This document shows positions 1 to 7,310 of a stretch of 49,192 bases of DNA, one piece after another (positions within the stretch are counted from its first letter, which is position 1; every line of letters begins with the position of its first letter). Source of the DNA: JBBQRS01 sp038214535 (GTDB lineage Bacteria > Chloroflexota > Anaerolineae > CG2-30-64-16); the NCBI GenBank assembly GCA_038214535.1, contig JBBQRS010000022.1, forward strand, positions 1 to 49,192. Reading direction: 5' to 3'. A program made the translations under genes and the position numbers. The notes under the pieces are model-generated. The model made no database searches. It was not told the DNA's origin and saw only the letters and a list, made by a program, of their open reading frames with translations.

Positions 1-507
1 CCGTTGCAGGATCAGGGCGTCGTGGTGTTGGATTAACTCCCGGATGACGACGGCTCCCTCCGGGTCCGCGGGGGTTGCATAGTCGGTCGTGGCGATCAGC
101 CCCAGGGTGACGAGCACTTCCGGGAGTTGGCAGCGCGCCAGAGACACGCCTGCGATGGATAGCGCTATGGCGGTGGGTGGGTGCGCATGGACGACCGCGC
201 CGATCTCCGGGCGTCGGCGGTACGCCTCAAGGTGCAGGAGGATTTCGGAACTTGGCCGCAGATCCGGATCGCCGCTTAGTGGGCGGGCCTCGCCGTCAAT
301 CACGACCATATCCTCCGGGTGCATAAAGCCCTTGCTTTGCCCGCTGGGCGTGACGAGAAAGCGATCGTCGCTGAGCCGCGCGGAGATGTTGCCGTCTGTC
401 GCCGTGACGTAGTTGCGGCTGTGCATCAGTTGCCCGATGCGGACGAATTCTGCGCGCAGCGCGTCCTCTGCGAGCGGCGCGCAGCCGGCTGATGGTTGAT
501 ATCCCAA
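1..507 (-). CDS. Class II aldolase/adducin family protein, C-terminus cut by window edge
   Basis: The first 169 codons are visible and the frame runs off the window. The N-terminal part has the family motif TDGNISAR (about residues 37-44) that binds the substrate phosphate, and HAHPP (about 99-103), which carries two of the zinc-binding histidines. Relatives such as L-fuculose-phosphate and L-ribulose-5-phosphate aldolase/epimerase make or break sugar phosphates in the cytoplasm. The start is TTG at 507-505, preceded by AGGAGG at good distance; there is no ATG nearby. It is divergent from the nitrilase-like gene. The exact substrate cannot be told, but a sugar-phosphate role suits the carbohydrate genes elsewhere in the window. 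Confidence 0.85.
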   Translation of the reverse strand, partial: MGYQPSAGCAPLAEDALRAEFVRIGQLMHSRNYVTATDGNISARLSDDRFLVTPSGQSKGFMHPEDMVVIDGEARPLSGDPDLRPSSEILLHLEAYRRRPEIGAVVHAHPPTAIALSIAGVSLARCQLPEVLVTLGLIATTDYATPADPEGAVVIRELIQHHDALILQR

Positions 508-587
508 GATTTATTCCTCCTGCTGATGTTGCTCTGTCGGCGCTCGAACAGCAGCCATTATAGCATCATCAGCGGGTCGCCGGATTA

Positions 588-614
588 TTTACACGCGTCT
601 GCCTGTGTTAGAAT
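588..614 (+). promoter_or_regulatory. Promoter of the nitrilase-like gene, leaderless type
   Basis: TTTACA (588-593) and TAGAAT (609-614) are 15 bp apart, with an extended -10 TGT immediately before the hexamer. The ATG at 622 lies 7 bases after the -10, so the transcript would begin at or next to the start codon. No Shine-Dalgarno sequence precedes this ATG, which fits a leaderless message. Confidence 0.5.
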
Positions 615-621
615 TGCGGCT

Positions 622-1695
622 ATGGATACCTCTGTCGTTGCCACGGCGCAACAACAAATGCGGTTGTTCGAATCGTCCGAAGACTATCGGCGCGAGTTGG
701 CCCGGTTTATGCAGATCGCTCAGGCGAAGGGCGCAGCCATCGTCGTCTTCCCGGCATTGAGCGGCATCTTGGCCGTCAGCCCACTCATGGAAGGCTTTCG
801 CGTGCGTTTGTTGCGCCGCGCCGGGGCCAATCGGCGGAGCAGTTCGACGCTGGACCGGGCGCGCCGAGCGTTGGCGGGGGGCACGGCTGAAATGTTGAAG
901 GCCAACTTCTACCGTCCCTACCGGGATTTGCTTGCCGCCGAACCGCGGATCGCCGAAGAAGCCTATCTCGATGCTTTCGGTCAGATTGCGCGCACCTATG
1001 CGCTGACGGTCGTGGCGGGCAGCGCCTATCTGCCGGGCGAAGATGGGATGGTCCGTCATACGACTATTGTGTTTGGGCCGGACGGTCAGCCGTTGGGACG
1101 ACACGAAAAGGTACTGCTGGCGCCCGAAGAAGCAGGGTGGGTGCAACCGGGTGACGGTTGGGGTGTGATCGCAACGCCGGTGGGCCGGCTGGGGTTGGTT
1201 TTGGGGAACGAAGTGGGCTACCCGGAGATCGGGAGATGGTTTGCGAAGCAGAATGTTGATTTGATTGCTGCGCTGTGTGTCGCGACCGAAGAAGGTTCGG
1301 TTGCGGCAATCCGGCTGGCCGCGATTGCGCGGGCGCAGGAAAATCTGTGCCACGTGGTGACCAGCTTTCCGGTCGGCCCCGATTATCTATCCGCAGATCA
1401 GAATGGCGGGCGTACGCTGATTGGGCGGTCAGGCGTCTATGCTCCGCTGGCCCAGACGCCGCGCCATTCGGGCGCGCTGGTTGAGATGGGCGCGTTGGGT
1501 ACGGAGGGGTTGTTGACGGGTGAACTGAATGGTGCAAGCCTGTCGGAGTTGCGCGAAGAGGCCATGCAAAACCTGGCGCAAGTTGTGATGGCGCTTGAGA
1601 CATCAGATGCCATACGTCCGCCGGATGACGCGGTTCTATCCCTTCCCGCCGAAGGCGCGACGTTTGTCGAGGACGATCCTGAAATAGACGGGTGA
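622..1695 (+). CDS. Nitrilase-superfamily (carbon-nitrogen hydrolase) fold protein lacking catalytic residues
   Basis: A 357-residue protein with the nitrilase-superfamily layout. The three catalytic stretches can be placed. The first reads VVFPALSG (about 41-48), where the family has Glu after FP but this protein has Ala45. The second, GRHEKVLLAP, keeps the Lys (K163). The third reads GLVLGNEVGYPE (191-202), where the family has ICYD..FPE; the nucleophilic Cys position is Gly195. Two of the Glu-Lys-Cys triad are therefore gone, so amidase or nitrilase activity is unlikely and a binding or regulatory role is plausible. The frame is open upstream to 496, but ATG 622 sits right behind a good -10 element. 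It is divergent from the aldolase gene. Confidence 0.8.
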   Translation: MDTSVVATAQQQMRLFESSEDYRRELARFMQIAQAKGAAIVVFPALSGILAVSPLMEGFRVRLLRRAGANRRSSSTLDRARRALAGGTAEMLKANFYRPYRDLLAAEPRIAEEAYLDAFGQIARTYALTVVAGSAYLPGEDGMVRHTTIVFGPDGQPLGRHEKVLLAPEEAGWVQPGDGWGVIATPVGRLGLVLGNEVGYPEIGRWFAKQNVDLIAALCVATEEGSVAAIRLAAIARAQENLCHVVTSFPVGPDYLSADQNGGRTLIGRSGVYAPLAQTPRHSGALVEMGALGTEGLLTGELNGASLSELREEAMQNLAQVVMALETSDAIRPPDDAVLSLPAEGATFVEDDPEIDG

Positions 1696-1717
1696 GGCGC
1701 TCCCTGGTATCTTTGCG

Positions 1718-1969
1718 CTAATCGTCTTCAGGGAGTGAGGCCGTCGTATTGATAGGCACGAACATGTTGGTGACCACGCGGACGAGCGGAATTACGGCGA
1801 GGCCGAGCTTCATGAGGTCGCCCGCGTCGCCCTGAAACTTGAAATTGGGCGTGGAGGTTGCGTTCACTCCCTCATCATCTCCGAACGCATTATAAGCCCA
1901 GGCAATTGCACCGCCCACGGCTGCACCGATGAGACTGCCGATCAGAATTGTGCGACTGTTGTTAGACAT
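1718..1969 (-). CDS. Small membrane protein, glycine-rich N-terminal helix
   Basis: 83 residues of unknown function. Residues 8-27 form a glycine/alanine-rich hydrophobic segment (IGSLIGAAVGGAIAWAY) resembling the glycine-zipper helices of YtxH-like proteins. A second hydrophobic stretch near 54-71 contains LGLAVIPLVRVVTNMF. It starts with ATG 12 bp after the stop of the upstream membrane-protein gene and is probably cotranscribed with it. I recognise no enzyme motif. Both small size and composition suggest an accessory envelope protein. Confidence 0.6.
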   Translation of the reverse strand: MSNNSRTILIGSLIGAAVGGAIAWAYNAFGDDEGVNATSTPNFKFQGDAGDLMKLGLAVIPLVRVVTNMFVPINTTASLPEDD

Positions 1970-1981
1970 AACGATACCTCG

Positions 1982-2272
1982 TTATTTGCGTTTGAATGTT
2001 GATGAGAGACCGGTCACGATTCGTTCGGCCTGCGCCCAACCGGCGCCGGCGGCAATGATCGGCTCTCGGATGTATTCGGCGATCATATCCGACGAGACGG
2101 CGGTCCGCTTCATTTGTTCGCGCAAAAGCGGTAAACGGAAACGCAATTCCTTGTCGAGGCGATTGAAGCTTCGAATGGTGTAAAAGATGCCGATTACGCC
2201 GCCAATGCCCACCAGGAACACCTGGCCGAGTAAAAAGACGAGTGCCAGATTTCTCCACTCCGGTAGCGTCAA
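1982..2272 (-). CDS. Small membrane-anchored protein of unknown function
   Basis: 96 residues. One clear transmembrane helix lies at about 8-33 (NLALVFLLGQVFLVGIGGVIGIF), followed by a basic, amphipathic cytoplasmic-looking tail. The start is TTG at 2272-2270, chosen because GGAGG lies 6 bases upstream and no ATG is available. A 12-codon reading frame in the leader (2307-2269) ends in a TGA that overlaps this TTG, so translational coupling is possible. It forms a two-gene unit with the next small membrane protein. Function unknown. Confidence 0.55.
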   Translation of the reverse strand: MTLPEWRNLALVFLLGQVFLVGIGGVIGIFYTIRSFNRLDKELRFRLPLLREQMKRTAVSSDMIAEYIREPIIAAGAGWAQAERIVTGLSSTFKRK

Positions 2273-2311
2273 TCCTCACCTCCACATGGCAAGCTTTGCA
2301 TTATCATTGGC

Positions 2312-2340
2312 ATTCTATCAGACAAATTATCTCTATGCAA
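2312..2340 (-). promoter_or_regulatory. Promoter for the two small membrane-protein genes
   Basis: On the minus strand TTGCAT (2340-2335) and TAGAAT (2317-2312) are exactly 17 bp apart, with an extended -10 TGA before the hexamer. It points to the gene pair ending at 1718. Confidence 0.6.
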
Positions 2341-2366
2341 CCATCTAACGCGATGCGAGCCCGGGC

Positions 2367-3467
2367 ATGAAACGTTATTCCGCAGTTCTGATCGCGGTTT
2401 TGGCGGTCAGCATGCTCTTGCTTGCACAATCAAGCCGCCCGCGCGCCGAGTTTGGCCCGCAGCAACAGGTGGTTACCAGCGACGAGAAGCTGTGTATGCA
2501 TACGCGCCTGACCGATGAGGTTGAGCCCTGGAAGATTCAGCGCACGACCGAAATGGTGCGCGAGATGGGCGCATCTTGGATCGTAGAGTATTTTCTCTGG
2601 GCGGCGCATGAGCCGCGCAAAGGCGTCTATGACTGGAGCCACGCCGACCTCGTCGTGGATCACGCGCGCAATCAGGGCTTGACGGTGATCGCACGCCTGG
2701 GCTTCGTCCCCGAATGGGCGCGCCCGCCGCAGACGACGCATCTCTATCTCGCCCCGGCCAATTACGGGGACTTCGCCGAGTTCGCCGCGGCGTTCGCGCA
2801 GCATTTCCAGGGGCGCGTTTCACACATTGTGATCTGGAATGAGCCGAATCTGAGCCAAGAATGGGGCTATCGCCCGCCTGACCCCGCGGCTTACGCGGAG
2901 TTGCTAAAGGTTGTTTACCCGGCGATCAAGCGCGCGAACCCCGACGTGACCGTGCTGGCGGGCGCGCTCGCGCCGACGTTGGCCCCGGCGGGCAGCGAGT
3001 GGGGCATGAACGACCTCGATTATCTTCAGGCGATGTATGATGCCGGCGCTGCGTCCTATTTCGACGCTCTGGCGGCGCATTCTTACGGGTGGACCTTCCC
3101 GTCCGATGCGCCCGCCGATCCGGGCGCGGTGAACTTCAACCGGGTCGAGTTGCTGCGCGAGATCATGGTGAAAAACGGCGACGCGGCCAAACAGGTGTTC
3201 ATCACTGAGGCCGGCTGGAACGACCACCCCCGCTGGACGAAGGCCGTGCGTCCCGCTGAGCGTGTGCGCTACACGGTAGACGCCTATCGCGAGGCGCATG
3301 ATTGGCCCTGGGTCGAGGCGCTCTGCATGTGGGCGTTCCGTTACCCGCGCCCCACCGGCACGTATCAGGACTATTACACTTTCGTCGGCCCCGATTTTCG
3401 CCCCAAGCCGGTCTACCTCGCGCTGCAAGAGTACGCGCAGGGGCGAGCGCCGCAAGTGACGCCGTAG
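2367..3467 (+). CDS. Secreted glycoside hydrolase-like protein, (beta/alpha)8 clan A type
   Basis: 366 residues with an N-terminal signal or anchor helix (about 4-20) and a TIM-barrel glycosidase pattern. IWNEPN places the general acid/base at Glu159, and VFITEAGW places the nucleophile at Glu281. The arrangement is that of clan GH-A, closest in feel to GH39 or PslG-like endoglycosidases. It probably acts outside the cytoplasm on polysaccharide. ATG 2367 directly precedes the hydrophobic segment; an upstream ATG at 2352 is out of frame. No partner genes are packed against it. Family membership is well supported, the exact GH family and substrate are not. Confidence 0.75.
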   Translation: MKRYSAVLIAVLAVSMLLLAQSSRPRAEFGPQQQVVTSDEKLCMHTRLTDEVEPWKIQRTTEMVREMGASWIVEYFLWAAHEPRKGVYDWSHADLVVDHARNQGLTVIARLGFVPEWARPPQTTHLYLAPANYGDFAEFAAAFAQHFQGRVSHIVIWNEPNLSQEWGYRPPDPAAYAELLKVVYPAIKRANPDVTVLAGALAPTLAPAGSEWGMNDLDYLQAMYDAGAASYFDALAAHSYGWTFPSDAPADPGAVNFNRVELLREIMVKNGDAAKQVFITEAGWNDHPRWTKAVRPAERVRYTVDAYREAHDWPWVEALCMWAFRYPRPTGTYQDYYTFVGPDFRPKPVYLALQEYAQGRAPQVTP

Positions 3468-3579
3468 ACGCCTTTCGTCTTACGCGTCCATTACGTGAAC
3501 GCTGTTTTTCCCTCAACGTAAGACTTCTGTAACGCACCGGCTTTATGCTCATGGGGAGTATTCAGCGCGAGGTGAATCT

Positions 3580-4278
3580 ATGCTTTTCAATCGAACAATC
3601 GTGGTGTTGTGCGTGGTCGGTTGGCTTGCCGCCGCATGTGGATCGACGCCGCTGCCGCCCGTTATCGCCCCAATCGTTTCCACGGAGGTTGGGATCTCTG
3701 CCCAGACGGTGACGTCGGTCCCGACCGTGGAGCCTCCCTTATCTTCCACAGCCGCTCCCTCCACGATTGTAACTGCGTTGACCGCGGCTCCGACCGCAAT
3801 GGTGGAACCTGCGGCGACAGCGTTGCCCGACCTGGGGGCTGCGCCGGAACTGCGCGGCATTGTGGGATGGGTCAACAGCGAGCCGGTGATGATGGCCGAT
3901 TTGCGTGGCAAGGTTGTGCTGGTCAACTTCTGGACCTATGGCTGCTATAACTGCCGCAACACGTTGCCCTACGTCACCCGGTGGTATGACACATATCACG
4001 ACCAGGGGTTCGTGGTGCTGGGGATCCACACCCCGGAGTTTGCCCGCGAGCATGACATCGTGAATGTCAGGGCCGCCGTGGAGCGGGAGGGCATTCATTA
4101 CCCGGTGGCGCAAGACAACGACTATGCGACGTGGCGCGCGTGGCGCAACCGCTACTGGCCCGCGGAGTACTTCGTGGATGCGTCCGGGCGTATTCGTCAC
4201 GTCCAGATCGGCGAAGGCGGCTATGAACGTTCCGAAGCCGTGATTCAACAATTGCTCGCAGAGGCCGCCGCGAATTAA
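3580..4278 (+). CDS. TlpA/DipZ-like thioredoxin-fold lipoprotein
   Basis: 232 residues. A lipobox LAAAC gives lipidation at Cys20, followed by about 65 residues of Thr/Pro/Ala-rich linker and a thioredoxin-like domain from about residue 90. The redox motif is CYNC (122-125) in the context NFWTYGCYNCRNTLPY, the pattern of extracytoplasmic TlpA/DipZ C-terminal domains. The cis-Pro region reads YWPAEYFVD. It is expected to be anchored on the outer face of the membrane and to reduce or shuttle disulfides, for example in cytochrome c maturation; c-type cytochromes are encoded elsewhere in this window. The start has GAGGTG 5 bases upstream. Confidence 0.85.
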   Translation: MLFNRTIVVLCVVGWLAAACGSTPLPPVIAPIVSTEVGISAQTVTSVPTVEPPLSSTAAPSTIVTALTAAPTAMVEPAATALPDLGAAPELRGIVGWVNSEPVMMADLRGKVVLVNFWTYGCYNCRNTLPYVTRWYDTYHDQGFVVLGIHTPEFAREHDIVNVRAAVEREGIHYPVAQDNDYATWRAWRNRYWPAEYFVDASGRIRHVQIGEGGYERSEAVIQQLLAEAAAN

Positions 4279-4304
4279 AGGGCAGTCCCTACATCCGGTA
4301 TAAT
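4275..4304 (+). promoter_or_regulatory. Promoter of the orphan solute-binding protein gene, leaderless type
   Basis: TTAAAG (4275-4280) and a perfect TATAAT (4299-4304) are 18 bp apart. The GTG at 4312 lies 7 bases after the -10. The ATG inside the -10 itself (4303) is too early to be the start. Confidence 0.6.
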
Positions 4305-4311
4305 GCCGGAT

Positions 4312-5136
4312 GTGAATGCTTTTTCATCGCTTATCGCCGCGCCGCGGCGCCGGGCGGCGCTGGCCGCCGCAGCCCTCGTCGCACTGATCTTGTTTGGCGT
4401 CAGCCTCACGCGGCCGGGCGGGCCGCTGGCGCGCGATCTGATCTGGGCGCGGATTCAGGAACGCGGCGTCTGGCGCGTGGCGATGGACCCCAGCTTCCCG
4501 CCGTTCGAGAGCCTGGATGCGGACGGCCTGCCTACCGGCCTCGATGTGGATCTGGTGAACGAAATCGCGCGGCGGATGGGCGTGCGCGCGGAGATTACGG
4601 CGGTCGGCTTCGATGAGCTGGTCGACGCGGTGGCGGCGCGGCGTGTGGATGGCGCTGTCTCGGCGTTGCCCGAGATGCCCTGGCGCACGAAAGAAGTCGC
4701 GTTTTCGCGCCCCTACATTGACGCCGGGTTGGTGTTGGCTGTGCCCGGCCGAAGCGTGATGACAGGGGCAGATGACCTGTCTGGCAAACGCGTGGCCGCG
4801 GAATGGGGCAGCCAGGGCGACGCGCTGGCGCGCGATCTGGCGGCAAAGGAAGAGGGCGCGTTCGAGCTGGTGTTGCAGGAGACGGCTGACGCCGCGCTAC
4901 AGGCCGTCATCGAGGGGCGGGCCGACGCGGCCATCGTAGACGCAATCACGTTGGCGCTGGTCGACCGGGGCGCGGGCACGCTCAAGGCCGCCGGGCCGCC
5001 GTTGCAGCCCGATCCTTACGTGGTGTATTTGCCTGTGGGATCGGCCCGGCTGCTGGAGAACGTCAATGCGGCTATGAACGCGATGGAGGCCGACGGCACG
5101 CTGGCGGCCATTCGAATGCGCTGGCTGACGCAGTAG
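4312..5136 (+). CDS. Extracellular solute-binding protein, family 3 (amino-acid type), orphan
   Basis: About 274 residues. A short basic N-terminus and one hydrophobic helix (about 12-32) anchor or export the protein. The rest is a family 3 periplasmic-binding domain with the opening pattern VWRVAMDPSFPPFES and GLDVDLVNEIARRMGV, then VDGAVSALPEMPWRTKEVAFSRPY. Such proteins bind polar amino acids or related compounds for ABC importers. No permease or ATPase gene is adjacent, so it may serve a distant importer or act as a sensor. GTG 4312 is preferred to ATG 4303 because the latter lies within the TATAAT box. The gene ends 16 bp before trmD. Confidence 0.82.
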   Translation: MNAFSSLIAAPRRRAALAAAALVALILFGVSLTRPGGPLARDLIWARIQERGVWRVAMDPSFPPFESLDADGLPTGLDVDLVNEIARRMGVRAEITAVGFDELVDAVAARRVDGAVSALPEMPWRTKEVAFSRPYIDAGLVLAVPGRSVMTGADDLSGKRVAAEWGSQGDALARDLAAKEEGAFELVLQETADAALQAVIEGRADAAIVDAITLALVDRGAGTLKAAGPPLQPDPYVVYLPVGSARLLENVNAAMNAMEADGTLAAIRMRWLTQ

Positions 5137-5137
5137 A

Positions 5138-5146
5138 TGCTATAAT
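5138..5146 (+). promoter_or_regulatory. Extended -10 promoter of trmD, leaderless type
   Basis: TGCTATAAT is an extended -10 with a perfect hexamer at 5141-5146. The trmD ATG (5153) follows after 6 bases, with no room for a ribosome-binding site. A recognisable -35 is absent, as is usual for extended -10 promoters. Confidence 0.6.
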
Positions 5147-5152
5147 GTCCCT

Positions 5153-6028
5153 ATGGCTGTTCTTCACTTCGACATTTTCACGCTCTTTCCCGGCATGTTC
5201 GATGGGGTCTTCACCGAAAGCATCCTGAAGCGCGCCCAGGAATCGGGTATCCTATCGGTCGCCCTGCACAACATCCGCGATTACGCCGAGGGCAGACACC
5301 GGGTGACCGACGACACGCCCTATGGCGGCGGCGGCGGCATGGTGATGAAACCGGAGCCGATCTATCGCGCTGTGGAGACGGTGCTGGCGCACGACGCGGG
5401 ATGGGGCTTCGAGCCGAATTCTGATCAGGCCGCGCCGCCAGTTGGCGAGTCGCCGGATGCGCTGCCGGTTGGAACGCCGATCATCTTGTTATCGCCGCAG
5501 GGACGGACCTTTACGCAGCAGGTGGCCGAGGAACTGAGTCGCTATCCGCGCATCGCCTTGATCTGCGGGCGCTATGAGGGGGTGGATGAGCGGGTGCGCA
5601 GCGGCCTGGTGACCGACGAAATCTCCATCGGCGACTATGTGCTTTCCGGCGGCGAGCTGGCGGCCGCCGTCATCGTGGACGCAGTGACCCGGCTGTTGCC
5701 CGGCGCGCTGGGGTCAGAGATGGGCGCGGTGGATGATTCCTTCGCCACCGGCCTGCTGGAGTATCCGCACTACACGCGGCCGGCGGCCTATCGCGATGAG
5801 GCGATCCCTGATATTCTTACTTCCGGCGACCATGCCCGCGTGGCGCGCTGGCGGCGGGAAGAAGCGCTGCGAAGAACCTGGGAGCGCCGCCCCGATCTCC
5901 TGCGATCGGCGCCTTTAAGCGACGCCGATCGCGCGTTCATCGCCCGGCTCGAGCAGGAAAGGGGCAACGGCGCGGCGAGCGAACCGCCCGCAGACGCCGG
6001 GGCCGCAAACGCTGCCCGCGATTTTTGA
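5153..6028 (+). CDS. trmD: tRNA (guanine-37-N1)-methyltransferase
   Basis: 291 residues. TrmD methylates G37 next to the anticodon using S-adenosylmethionine and prevents frameshifting. Diagnostic segments are DIFTLFPGMFDG at the N-terminus, the glycine run before MVMKPEPIY, LLSPQGRTFTQ, LICGRYEGVDERV and IGDYVLSGGELAA, which together form the trefoil-knot SAM site. It is longer than the usual 240-250 residues because of an insertion around 80-105 and an Ala/Glu-rich tail. It precedes rplS as in many bacteria, although here rplS has its own promoter. Confidence 0.97.
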   Translation: MAVLHFDIFTLFPGMFDGVFTESILKRAQESGILSVALHNIRDYAEGRHRVTDDTPYGGGGGMVMKPEPIYRAVETVLAHDAGWGFEPNSDQAAPPVGESPDALPVGTPIILLSPQGRTFTQQVAEELSRYPRIALICGRYEGVDERVRSGLVTDEISIGDYVLSGGELAAAVIVDAVTRLLPGALGSEMGAVDDSFATGLLEYPHYTRPAAYRDEAIPDILTSGDHARVARWRREEALRRTWERRPDLLRSAPLSDADRAFIARLEQERGNGAASEPPADAGAANAARDF

Positions 6029-6052
6029 GCGAGCGCAGGTCTGTGGTAGAAT
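6025..6052 (+). promoter_or_regulatory. Promoter of rplS
   Basis: TTGAGC (6025-6030), overlapping the trmD stop codon, and TAGAAT (6047-6052) are 16 bp apart, with extended -10 TGG. Transcription from here would give a leader of about 84 nucleotides before rplS. Confidence 0.6.
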
Positions 6053-6060
6053 GTTGGCTT

Positions 6061-6111
6061 GTGACATTGATGCGACGGCCAGGTTTCATTGCGAAACCTG
6101 GCTTGTTGTGA
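6061..6111 (+). promoter_or_regulatory. rplS leader: hairpin with a possible 16-codon leader frame
   Basis: The rplS leader holds a perfect 10-bp stem with a 5-base loop (6078-6102; arms GCCAGGTTTC and GAAACCTGGC). A frame beginning GTG 6061, 8 bases after the -10, runs for 16 codons across the whole hairpin and ends in TGA 6111. Ribosomal-protein leaders that bind their own product are known for L19 in Firmicutes; I cannot say that this is one of them. Translation of the short frame would open the hairpin. Confidence 0.4.
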
Positions 6112-6142
6112 GAACCCCAGCAGTTTTGAAGGATAATGTATT

Positions 6143-6493
6143 ATGGCTAACTTGATGGATTCGATCAACGCATCGGTTGAGCGAACGGATATTCCGGAGC
6201 TCATGGCGGGCGACACCGTGCGTGTGCATACCCTGATCGTGGAAGGCGACAAAGAGCGCGTCCAGGTGTTCCAGGGCGTGGTCATCCGCGTGCGCAGCAG
6301 CGGGATCAACAAGAACTTTACCGTGCGCCGCATCGCCGCGCATGGCATTGGCGTCGAGCGCACTTTCATGTTCGCTTCGCCGCGTGTGGACAAGGTTGAA
6401 GTGCTGCGCCATGCGAAAGTGCGGCGCGCCCGGTTGTATTTCCTGCGCGGTCGCACGGGTAAGGCGGCGCGTTTGAAAGAACGCCAGGCCTGA
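6143..6493 (+). CDS. rplS: 50S ribosomal protein L19
   Basis: 116 residues, normal length for bL19. Typical segments are the N-terminal PELMAGDTVRVHTLI, ERVQVFQGVVIRVRSSGINKNFTVRRI and KVRRARLYFLRGRTGKAARLKER. L19 sits at the 30S-50S interface. The start ATG has AAGGA about 10 bases upstream. The gene is bounded by its own promoter and leader upstream and by a strong terminator downstream, so it can be expressed separately from trmD and rnhB. Confidence 0.98.
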   Translation: MANLMDSINASVERTDIPELMAGDTVRVHTLIVEGDKERVQVFQGVVIRVRSSGINKNFTVRRIAAHGIGVERTFMFASPRVDKVEVLRHAKVRRARLYFLRGRTGKAARLKERQA

Positions 6494-6550
6494 CCGAAAC
6501 TTTGGCCACCTGAGATTTCGTGGCCGCCGGTTCGCTGGATTACGTGTTTG

Positions 6551-6590
6551 ACCTGCCCGCGGCGCTTCGCCAGGGCAGGTTTTGTTATTT
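6551..6590 (+). terminator. Rho-independent terminator after rplS
   Basis: ACCTGCCC (6551-6558) pairs with GGGCAGGT (6573-6580), with an inner GGCG/CGCC stem, followed by TTTTGTTATTT. A smaller stem GGCCAC/GTGGCC (6504-6525) precedes it. Confidence 0.85.
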
Positions 6591-6605
6591 CTCCAAAGGT
6601 TGACG

Positions 6606-7310
6606 ATGGTGCCACAGCACGGTGTTGACATAACACAAAGACCCGCGGCGGGAATTGAGTGGGAGCAACGGCTGTGGAGCGACGGGTTTCGCGCCATCGC
6701 CGGCATTGACGAGGTGGGACGCGGGGCCTGGGCTGGGCCGGTCGTGGCCGCAGCGGTCATCCTTTCGCCGGAACCGGCGGCATGGGAATCGTTGCTGGGG
6801 CGGGTAGACGACTCGAAGCGGCTCTCGCCGCGCCGGCGCGAAGAAGTCATCGGCGACATCATGGCCTGTTCTTTGGGCGTCGGCGTTGGTTTCAGCGGCG
6901 TCTCGGAGGTTGATAACCTGGGCATTGTTGGCGCGACGCGCCTTGCGATGACCCGCGCCCTGGCCGGGCTCTTGGTGCGCCCCGATTTCCTTCTGCTTGA
7001 TTTCCTGACCCTGCCCGATCTTCCTCAACCGCAGCGCGGGTTGCCCCACGGTGACGCGATCTCGCTCTCCATTGCCGCGGCGTCCATCGTGGCAAAGGTG
7101 ACGCGCGATCGTTGGATGGCTGAACGCGAAGGTGATTTTGCCGAGTATGGCTTCGCCCAGCATAAGGGCTATGGCACGGCGGCTCATCGCGCGGCGATCG
7201 CGCGTTACGGGCCTTGCTCTCTCCATCGGCTGAGCTTTCGCCCATTCAGATCAGATGACGACGCATCCTCGGATGTTGAACCCTGGCGGGAAGCGTGCGA
7301 AGACTCATGA
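6606..7310 (+). CDS. rnhB: Ribonuclease HII
   Basis: 234 residues. RNase HII cleaves RNA at RNA-DNA junctions and removes misincorporated ribonucleotides. The signature GIDEVGRGAWAGPVVAAAV holds the first Asp and Glu of the metal site, followed by VDDSKRLSPRRRE and AAASIVAKVTRDRWM. ATG 6606 is the start. A TTG at 6582 is in frame but lies within the tail of the rplS terminator, so it is unlikely. The stop overlaps the next gene by the sequence ATGA, which points to translational coupling with yraN. Confidence 0.96.
   Translation: MVPQHGVDITQRPAAGIEWEQRLWSDGFRAIAGIDEVGRGAWAGPVVAAAVILSPEPAAWESLLGRVDDSKRLSPRRREEVIGDIMACSLGVGVGFSGVSEVDNLGIVGATRLAMTRALAGLLVRPDFLLLDFLTLPDLPQPQRGLPHGDAISLSIAAASIVAKVTRDRWMAEREGDFAEYGFAQHKGYGTAAHRAAIARYGPCSLHRLSFRPFRSDDDASSDVEPWREACEDS

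Noticed and set aside
496..621. In-frame upstream extension of the nitrilase-like gene
   Set aside because: It would cover the promoter and overlap the divergent aldolase start; the ATG at 622 aligns with the usual start of the fold.
6582..6605. TTG start for rnhB at 6582
   Set aside because: It lies in the T-rich tail of the rplS terminator; ATG 6606 gives the usual RNase HII N-terminus.
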